Below, in pieces: positions 7,569 to 12,145 of a DNA stretch of 12,145 nt. Position 1 is the first letter of the stretch; every line of letters begins with the position of its first letter. The notes under the pieces were generated by a model. That model did not search any database, had not been told where the DNA came from, and saw nothing but the letters and a program-made list of their open reading frames with translations. The stretch comes from Candidatus Hydrogenedentota bacterium (GTDB lineage: Bacteria > Hydrogenedentota > Hydrogenedentia > Hydrogenedentales > SLHB01): positions 1 to 12,145 of the forward strand of contig SKRY01000279.1 of assembly GCA_007118235.1 (NCBI GenBank). Direction: 5' to 3'. Position numbers and translations under genes: made by a program.

Positions 7569-7602
7569 GACGCGCCAAAGGGTTTACGAATGCCAGCGCG
7601 TC
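7569..7602 (-). repeat. Inverted repeat after the universal stress protein gene
   Basis: GACGCGC (7569-7575) and GCGCGTC (7596-7602) are perfect 7-base inverted repeats separated by 20 bases. They lie about 40-70 bases past the stress-protein stop codon. No clear T-tract follows on the minus strand, so this could be a weak terminator, an mRNA 3' stabiliser or chance. Confidence 0.3.
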
Positions 7603-7639
7603 CTTTCGCCTATCAACACGCTGACCATCTCTATTACGG

Positions 7640-8566
7640 CTATGCCTTCTCCGGCGGCTCGGGGCGCACCGTGAGCACGGGCTTGGTGGAGCGGCGCACG
7701 ACGCGTTCCGCCACCCCGCCGAAAAGCACCTTCACCAAACCGCCACGGCCATGCGTAGGGATGACCACGAGATCAACGGAAGCCGTCTCCACGGCCCGGC
7801 AAATCTCGCGCCACGGTGTGCCCACACTGACTTGCAGTTCCACGGGGACATCGCCTCCGATCTCATCTCGCATCTGTTGCAGGGCCTCCCGTGCGTACTC
7901 TTCGATATCGGCTTGGGCGGGAGCCGATTCCTCCAGCATGAATTCGGGCAGCAGAACAGGCATCTCCGCCGCGTGGAAAAGGACCAGACCGGAATTGAGT
8001 TCATGGCACAGGGATACGGCGTACGGCAGGATGCTCTTGGAGAAGTCGGAGAAATCCGTCGGAAACATGATTCGATCGATGCGAACCGGCGGGGTTATCT
8101 CTCCAGTGAGTTCGTCCTCTGGCGGACACACGCTGAGAACGGGAACCGGTGATTCTCGGACGATCTGATCGCACACGCTCCCGAACACGAAGCGGTCGAA
8201 TCCGGAGTGCCCGTGCGTCGCCACAATCACCAAATCGCACTCCAGTTCCGCCGCAAGCCGCTTGATTTCGCTCACCGGCCGCCCCTCAGCGACTTGGTAT
8301 TCGGCCTGCACTCCCTCCGTCTTGCATTCCTCCATGAGCGCCTTCAGGCGCTGCTCGGCCTCGGCCCTTGCGCGGTCAACGTCATGGCGCTTGGCGTCCT
8401 TCTTGATCGACGCGGAGGGCGCGTCATCCAACACGCGGACGTCAAGAACATGCACAAGCCGCAGGCTGCCCTCGTACGTCTGGGCAAGGGCGATCGCATA
8501 CCGCATGGCGTTCGCCGCATAATCCGAGAAATCGGTGGGAACAAGGATCCGGCTGTTTCGAAACAT
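7640..8566 (-). CDS. Tandem-domain universal stress protein (UspA family)
   Basis: A 308-residue soluble protein with two Usp domains, at about residues 3-147 and 163-301. Each opens with the family start (RILVPTDFSD at 6-15 and RIMFPTDFSD at 165-174). The first domain ends with the ATP-binding pattern G119-x2-G122-x6-G129-S130. In the second domain the matching stretch is G273-x2-G276-x6-G283-G284, so the serine or threonine expected to contact phosphate is glycine. The two halves may therefore differ in nucleotide binding. The first domain also has a charged insert (about 45-75) rich in Lys, Arg and Asp. By family knowledge such proteins help survival during starvation or other stress; the specific role is unknown. 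The ATG has GGAGGAG seven bases upstream. The gene is divergent from the DUF4870 gene across 218 bases. Confidence 0.93.
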   Translation of the reverse strand: MFRNSRILVPTDFSDYAANAMRYAIALAQTYEGSLRLVHVLDVRVLDDAPSASIKKDAKRHDVDRARAEAEQRLKALMEECKTEGVQAEYQVAEGRPVSEIKRLAAELECDLVIVATHGHSGFDRFVFGSVCDQIVRESPVPVLSVCPPEDELTGEITPPVRIDRIMFPTDFSDFSKSILPYAVSLCHELNSGLVLFHAAEMPVLLPEFMLEESAPAQADIEEYAREALQQMRDEIGGDVPVELQVSVGTPWREICRAVETASVDLVVIPTHGRGGLVKVLFGGVAERVVRRSTKPVLTVRPEPPEKA

Positions 8567-8644
8567 GACGCATCTCCTCCAATGGTAAAAGCTCCTGACT
8601 CAAGACGGCCCGTGCACAAGCGGCTTACTCTCATGCCTCGGTGA

Positions 8645-8675
8645 AATATATTGCTTGACTATCGCGTCTTTTCAA
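8645..8675 (-). promoter_or_regulatory. Possible promoter for the universal stress protein gene
   Basis: On the minus strand TTGAAA (8675-8670) and TATATT (8650-8645) form a -35/-10 pair. The -10 matches the consensus at five of six bases, but the spacer is 19 bases, longer than ideal. It overlaps the plus-strand promoter candidate at 8655-8683, so the two divergent genes could compete for polymerase. Confidence 0.35.
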
Positions 8676-8683
8676 GGCACACT
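8655..8683 (+). promoter_or_regulatory. Possible promoter for the DUF4870 gene
   Basis: TTGACT (8655-8660) matches the -35 consensus at five of six bases. A 17-base spacer leads to CACACT (8678-8683), a poor -10 with only three matches. It lies about 100 bases before the DUF4870 start. Confidence 0.35.
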
Positions 8684-8697
8684 AACAGCGTTATGGC

Positions 8698-8739
8698 TAG
8701 GGGGCGCATCTGCCCCTCACCAGCGAGAATAGGGGGCGC
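8698..8739 (+). repeat. Pair of direct repeats TAGGGGGCGC in the DUF4870 leader
   Basis: The ten bases TAGGGGGCGC occur at 8698-8707 and again at 8730-8739, 32 bases apart, about three helical turns. The first copy also starts a small stem (GGGGC at 8701-8705 with GCCCC at 8712-8716). The pair lies just downstream of the candidate divergent promoters, so a repressor or activator site is possible. The repeat is short and GC-rich, so chance remains likely. Confidence 0.35.
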
Positions 8740-8784
8740 CGCATGACCACCCTCTAACACTACCAAACGGAAGGAGAATTCGCT

Positions 8785-9201
8785 ATGACAAATGATGAAC
8801 CGGGCATTGGCCCCGAAGGCATGGCACCTGAAAGCCTGACGCCGGACAGCGGTGCGCCCATTGACAAGGATGCGCGCCTGTGGGCGATGTTGTGTCATCT
8901 AAGCGCGCTGCTGGTTTTCACGTGCATCCCCTTCGCTAACCTGATAGCGCCCCTCATTATCTGGATGGTGAAACGCGAAACCCATCCCTTTGTCGATGAT
9001 CAGGGCAAGGAAGCCGTCAACTTCCAAATCCTGCTCTCCATCATCGGGGTTGTGGTTGGGCTATCCATGTTCGTTGGCATCGGGGTGTTCCTGTATCCCA
9101 TCCTTATAATCGTGCTCCTTGTGTTCGCAATCCTCGCGGGCGTCAAGGCGAACAACGGTGAATACTACCGGTACCCCTTCAACTGGCGTCTCATCAAGTA
9201 A
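8785..9201 (+). CDS. DUF4870 family small membrane protein
   Basis: A 138-residue inner-membrane protein. A polar N-terminus (1-28) precedes the DUF4870 core: ARLWAMLCHLSALLVF at ~29-44, then IPFANLIAPLIIWMVKRE at 48-65, then FVDDQGKEAVNFQI at 69-82. A long hydrophobic region (~82-118) holds the last two helices, and the protein ends NGEYYRYPFNWRLIK, typical of the family (usually YPF-x-hydrophobic near the end). About four membrane segments are expected. AAGGAG lies nine bases before the ATG. The molecular role of the family is not established; it is widespread and related to Tic20-like proteins. It stands alone here, divergent from the stress protein and convergent with the EF-G paralogue. 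Confidence 0.92.
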   Translation: MTNDEPGIGPEGMAPESLTPDSGAPIDKDARLWAMLCHLSALLVFTCIPFANLIAPLIIWMVKRETHPFVDDQGKEAVNFQILLSIIGVVVGLSMFVGIGVFLYPILIIVLLVFAILAGVKANNGEYYRYPFNWRLIK

Positions 9202-9218
9202 CCGCCCCACGCGAATAG

Positions 9219-9258
9219 ACGGCCCCAAGCGGACGCTCCATCCGCTTGGGGCCGTTTT
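9219..9258 (+). terminator. Strong intrinsic terminator after the DUF4870 gene
   Basis: A perfect 15-base-pair stem (9219-9233 with 9241-9255) encloses a 7-base loop and ends in TTTT (9255-9258). It begins about 17 bases after the DUF4870 stop codon. It lies between two convergent genes, but on the minus strand no T-tract follows the stem, so termination of the EF-G-like transcript by the same hairpin would be less efficient. Confidence 0.9.
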
Positions 9259-9286
9259 GCATCATCTCGCTGTATGGGCCGGCTTA

Positions 9287-11323
9287 CTACTCGCCCGCGG
9301 ACTTCTTCTTCTCGTACGCGGCGATCAGTTCTTGCGCGATGTGTTCCGGCACTTCCTCATAGTGATCAAACTGGAGCGTGTGACTGCCCCGGCCGCCCGT
9401 CATGCTCCTCAGCTCGGTGGAGTACCGAAGCACTTCGGCTTCAGGCGCAAGGGCGCGAATACGCTGCCGTCCGCCGCCCACGGGCTCCATACCCAACACG
9501 CGGCCCCGCTTGCTGCTCAAGTCGCCGTTGATGTCGCCCATGTATTCCTCCGGCACCGTGACCTCAATCTGAACGATGGGTTCCAGGATGCACGGATTCG
9601 CCTCGCGGACCCCCTTCTGAATGGCGATGGACGCCGCGATCTTGAACGCCATCTCCGAGGAATCCACATCGTGGTAGGAGCCATAATACAATTCCACGAC
9701 AACGTCGACCACCGGATAACCCGCGACCACGCCTTTTTCGAGCGCGTCCTGACATCCCTTGTCCACATGGGGAATGAACTGACGGGGCACGACGCCACCG
9801 GCAATGCTGTCCACGAACTCGTACCCAGCGCCGCGATCATTGGGCGATAGCCGCAACCATACGTCGCCATACTGACCATGGCCGCCGGATTGCTTCTTGT
9901 GCTTGCCTTGGACCTCCGCCTTGCCACGGATCGTTTCCTTGAACGCCACACGCGGCGTGCGCGTCTCGGCTTCCACATTGAATTTGCGTTTCAGCCGGTT
10001 CAAGAGGATCTCCAACTGCAAGTCCCCCATCCCCCGGATAACGTGTTCGTTCGTCGAGGGATCCCGGTAATGCGTGAACGTGGGATCCTCCTCGGCCAAC
10101 CGGTTGAGGCCCTCGCCAATCTTGTCCTCGTCGCCTTTCGATTTCGCGGATATCGCCAGCTTCACCATCGATTCGGGCAGTTTGATTTCGGGCAACCGCA
10201 AATCCTGCCCCGGCGCGGCAATCGTATCCCCAAAGGCTGTGTTCTTCAACTTGGTCATGGCGGCAAGAGCGCCGGGCCCCACCTCATCCACGGCAACCTG
10301 TTCCTTCCCGCACATGAGGTGCAGCTTGCCGGCGCGCTCTTTCGCGCCCCGCGTGACGTTCAGAAACTCACTATCGGATTTGAGCGTGCCGCTCAACACA
10401 CGGAAATAGGTAAGCTGACCCACATAGGGGTCGATGACCGTACGGAACACTTGGCCCAGGAACGGTGCGTCCGGATCCGCCTTTACGTCCACCTCCTCCC
10501 CGGAGGCGTTGTGCGCTGTCACCTTACGATCCAGAGGCGAAGGAAAGACGTCCACGATCTCGTCAAGCAATTCGTCGATGCCGATGTCCTTCTCCACGCT
10601 GCCCGCGAAAATCGGGACCACCTTGCCGTTCTCAAGCCCTTCCTGCAAACCCCGGGTGAATTCCTCTTCGGTCAATTCGCCCGTTTCCAAATACTTCTCA
10701 AGCAACTCGTCGTTGGATTCCGCAACCACCTCCGCCATGCTTTCCTTGAGGCTGGTCACCTGATCGGCCACGGCGGGATCATTACCCTTGAGAACATTGA
10801 CAACCTTCTCCAGCTTCTCGCCCTCGCCAATGGGAAGCACGAAGGGCACGCATTGGGGACCATAGATGTCCTGTAAACTCGAGACGACTTCATCAAAATT
10901 GGTGTGTTCGCGATCCAATTTATTGACGAAGAAGGCCTTGGGCGTGTTGTGCTCGGCCGCGTAATTGTAGGCGAGATCGGTTCCCACCTGCGGACCCGTG
11001 GCGGCGTCCACCATGATGATCACCCCATCCAACACCGGCATGCTGGCCGCGATTTCTCCCTGAAAATCCACATAGCCGGGATGATCCACGAGATGGATGC
11101 GCGTCCCCTTCCAGTCGAAATGCATCAGCTTCATGCAAATGGTCTGCTGGCGCTCCTTCTCCTCTTCCAGATAGTCCCCCACCGTGTTCTTGTCCTCGAT
11201 GCGGCCAACGCGGGACGTCTTGCCCACCTTGTGCAACACATGCTCGATCAGCATGGTCTTGCCCGTCCCGCTATGGCCCACCACACCCACGTTGCGCAAC
11301 TTCGCCCTATCCGTCTTGCTCAT
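9287..11323 (-). CDS. Elongation factor G-like GTPase, diverged paralogue (FusA2-like)
   Basis: A 678-residue translational GTPase with the full EF-G domain order. G motifs: G1 GHSGTGKT at 16-23 (canonical EF-G has GHIDAGKT), switch I threonine T61 in EEEKERQQTI, G3 DHPGY at 80-84, G4 NKLD at 134-137, G5 AGS at 240-242. Later landmarks are RGMGDLQLEILLNRL (domain III), KKQSGGHGQYGDV and YHDVDSSEMAFKIA (domain IV), and RGRVLGMEP plus YSTELRSMTGGRG (domain V). In switch II the histidine that positions catalytic water in canonical EF-G is tyrosine (Y84), a feature of the EF-G-like paralogue group. There is no rpsL, rpsG or tuf neighbour, which also argues against the housekeeping copy. The ATG at 11323 has GGAGGAG six bases upstream; 59 in-frame codons further upstream are unlike EF-G. 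It could act as an alternative translocation or ribosome-release factor; its true role is unknown. Confidence 0.93.
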   Translation of the reverse strand: MSKTDRAKLRNVGVVGHSGTGKTMLIEHVLHKVGKTSRVGRIEDKNTVGDYLEEEKERQQTICMKLMHFDWKGTRIHLVDHPGYVDFQGEIAASMPVLDGVIIMVDAATGPQVGTDLAYNYAAEHNTPKAFFVNKLDREHTNFDEVVSSLQDIYGPQCVPFVLPIGEGEKLEKVVNVLKGNDPAVADQVTSLKESMAEVVAESNDELLEKYLETGELTEEEFTRGLQEGLENGKVVPIFAGSVEKDIGIDELLDEIVDVFPSPLDRKVTAHNASGEEVDVKADPDAPFLGQVFRTVIDPYVGQLTYFRVLSGTLKSDSEFLNVTRGAKERAGKLHLMCGKEQVAVDEVGPGALAAMTKLKNTAFGDTIAAPGQDLRLPEIKLPESMVKLAISAKSKGDEDKIGEGLNRLAEEDPTFTHYRDPSTNEHVIRGMGDLQLEILLNRLKRKFNVEAETRTPRVAFKETIRGKAEVQGKHKKQSGGHGQYGDVWLRLSPNDRGAGYEFVDSIAGGVVPRQFIPHVDKGCQDALEKGVVAGYPVVDVVVELYYGSYHDVDSSEMAFKIAASIAIQKGVREANPCILEPIVQIEVTVPEEYMGDINGDLSSKRGRVLGMEPVGGGRQRIRALAPEAEVLRYSTELRSMTGGRGSHTLQFDHYEEVPEHIAQELIAAYEKKKSAGE

Positions 11324-11594
11324 AAAGGTCTCCTCCACATGTGGCCATCCCGCGTCCGGCTGCCGGCCGCGAGGTTCATCCCCAATCACCGGGTGCGCCG
11401 CACCCCATGGAAAACATCCCCCCTTACCGGGACAAAAGGAACCCGTCCGGCGCCCCGGCAAGCCGGGGTAATGCGGCATTCCCCGCCCCGGACGCAGCAT
11501 GCTCCCCCATTCAAAAGGGCCATGGGAATGTGATCGCGCGCCGCCGTGATGGCTTCCGGCGACTGGGGTCCATTGAGATGATTGACTCTAGACG
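11324..11594 (-). promoter_or_regulatory. Long GC-rich structured leader of the EF-G paralogue
   Basis: About 270 bases separate the predicted transcription start from the ATG. On the minus strand three stems are visible. GGGGAATG-CCG-CATTACCCC (11484-11465) has one bulged A. CCCCGGC and GCCGGGG (11468-11453) form a second stem. GGGTGC-GGC-GCACCC (11405-11391) forms a third. The first two share the four C residues at 11468-11465, so they cannot form together. I recognise no known riboswitch, T-box or ribosomal-protein leader. No convincing coding sequence was seen here; the in-frame open stretch back to 11500 has no family resemblance. Confidence 0.45.
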
Positions 11595-11600
11595 CCCGGC

Positions 11601-11629
11601 AGTATACTACGGCATGAGGCCGCTCTCAA
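11601..11629 (-). promoter_or_regulatory. Sigma70-type promoter for the EF-G paralogue
   Basis: On the minus strand TTGAGA (11629-11624), an exact 17-base spacer and TATACT (11606-11601) form the best promoter in the window, with four of six and five of six consensus matches. Transcription should begin near 11594, which leaves a leader of about 270 bases before the EF-G-like start. Confidence 0.6.
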
Positions 11630-11682
11630 CTTGACACGCCGTCACCCAAATCGTCTCATAAGGTTGTAGGTGTGGGGTTGTG

Positions 11683-11712
11683 TTTGGGCCGGCGCCTGAT
11701 TATCGGGCCAAA
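11683..11712. repeat. Imperfect inverted repeat downstream of the right-edge gene
   Basis: TTTGGGCCG (11683-11691) and CGGGCCAAA (11704-11712) pair at eight of nine positions around a 12-base loop. The repeat lies 44-73 bases past the stop of the partial gene at the right edge and upstream of the EF-G promoter. Neither strand has a T-tract after it. It may be a weak terminator or a protein site. Beyond it, 11630-11755 shows nothing else I can name. Confidence 0.3.
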
Positions 11713-11755
11713 ACGGTCCGTTAGGACACGGTGATCTGGCTGCGGCCGGGCCGCG

Positions 11756-12145
11756 TCAGCGGTTCTCGAATGTGTACGAGCCATCCTTGTCAAAGCGCCC
11801 CTCAAACACTTCACCGCCGGCCTCGATCGTCAGGACTCCTTCACGCCACCCCAGCTCAATTGGGCTAGGATTAGGGCTCTCCGGTGCGGTGGCATAAAGG
11901 TCCAGCCGCTCGCCCCACTCGACTGCCCTGCCGTCACGGGCCACATGGGGCAGATCGTGTTCGTGATTGAAGGTGAGCGCCAAGGTCTTGCCATCGCTCC
12001 CCGTGAATTCGACTGCGCCTTCACCCACAGCGTCAGCATCCAGCCTACTCTGTTCCAAGACGGCCTCGCGAAACTCCTCGAAACTGTCGTGCTCACCGGC
12101 CTCGCCGACCTCCATGGCGAAGCCTCCGTACGTCTGACCCTCAAT
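11756..12145 (-). CDS. C-terminal part of an unrecognised protein (N-terminus beyond window)
   Basis: The frame is open to the right edge, so 129 C-terminal residues are visible. An internal ATG at 12115 exists but has no convincing ribosome binding site, and the ten codons before it are in frame without a stop, so this is more likely the tail of a larger protein. The visible part is acidic. A short helical stretch (SFEEFREAVLEQSRLD) is followed by alternating polar and hydrophobic segments (AVEFTGSDGKTLALTFN, GVLTIEAGGEVFEGRF), which suggest a beta-sandwich-like domain. There is no membrane segment and no cysteine. Such tails occur on secreted or carbohydrate-active enzymes, but I do not recognise the family and assign no function. 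Confidence 0.6.
   Translation of the reverse strand: MEGQTYGGFAMEVGEAGEHDSFEEFREAVLEQSRLDADAVGEGAVEFTGSDGKTLALTFNHEHDLPHVARDGRAVEWGERLDLYATAPESPNPSPIELGWREGVLTIEAGGEVFEGRFDKDGSYTFENR

Noticed and set aside
7387..7578. N-terminal extension of the binding protein to an ATG at 7578
   Set aside because: The extra 64 residues would bury the lipoprotein signal peptide. The ATG at 7386 has GGAG at the right distance.
8659..8898. 79-codon open frame on the minus strand
   Set aside because: It crosses the divergent promoter region and the start of the DUF4870 gene, with no family resemblance and no better start signals.
9878..10876. 332-codon open frame on the plus strand, with further ones at 9119-9850 and 10904-11533
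   Set aside because: All are antisense to the EF-G paralogue, whose GTPase motifs are unmistakable on the minus strand.
11324..11500. N-terminal extension of the EF-G paralogue to an ATG at 11500
   Set aside because: The extra residues are Gly/Pro/Arg-rich and unlike EF-G. GGAGGAG directly precedes the ATG at 11323, and the product then starts as expected for the family.
1..12145. CRISPR array, tRNA or rRNA genes, insertion sequences, attachment sites
   Set aside because: No regularly spaced repeats, no tRNA-like cloverleaf, no transposase or integrase frame and no long terminal repeats were seen by eye.

Overview
The window looks like a chromosomal segment from a Gram-negative bacterium of moderately high GC content with clear Shine-Dalgarno sites (GGAG or GGAGGAG about 6-9 bases before most starts). 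A lipoprotein-type periplasmic binding protein and a TolQ/ExbB-like inner-membrane motor subunit support a double-membrane cell. The lineage cannot be fixed from the sequence. A little-studied phylum such as Hydrogenedentota or a Planctomycetes relative is only a guess. I see no tRNA, rRNA, insertion sequence, phage gene or CRISPR array.

Layout, left to right. (1) 1-1247, minus strand: a two-gene motor-like cassette. A MotA/TolQ/ExbB-type three-helix protein is followed, with a 47-base overlap, by an ExbD/TolR-like single-helix protein whose membrane segment leads into a long charged coiled coil. The second gene runs off the left edge. (2) 1484-7386, minus strand: a complete five-gene peptide-type ABC importer, read from the right as lipoprotein binding protein, permease B, permease C, ATPase D, ATPase F. 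TAATG and ATGA junctions couple two of the gene pairs. The permeases resemble the YejB/YejE branch, including an enlarged periplasmic loop in the C subunit, but the two ATPases are separate proteins rather than one fused YejF. (3) 7640-8566, minus: a tandem-domain universal stress protein, divergent from (4) 8785-9201, plus: a small DUF4870 membrane protein that ends in a strong intrinsic terminator. (5) 9287-11323, minus: a diverged elongation factor G paralogue (FusA2-like) in which the switch II histidine is tyrosine. It has a good sigma70-type promoter and an approximately 270-base GC-rich leader with competing hairpins. (6) 11756-12145, minus: the C-terminal end of an unrecognised protein that enters from beyond the right edge.

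The importer genes clearly act together: the lipoprotein captures a peptide or similar ligand, the two permeases form the channel, and the two ATPases drive transport. The motor-like pair sits downstream on the same strand but is separated from the importer by a terminator-like hairpin, so it is probably a distinct unit. The stress protein, DUF4870 protein and EF-G paralogue are single-gene units. The least ordinary content is the motor pair with its coiled-coil B subunit and the structured leader of the EF-G paralogue. Nothing here proves a new system.
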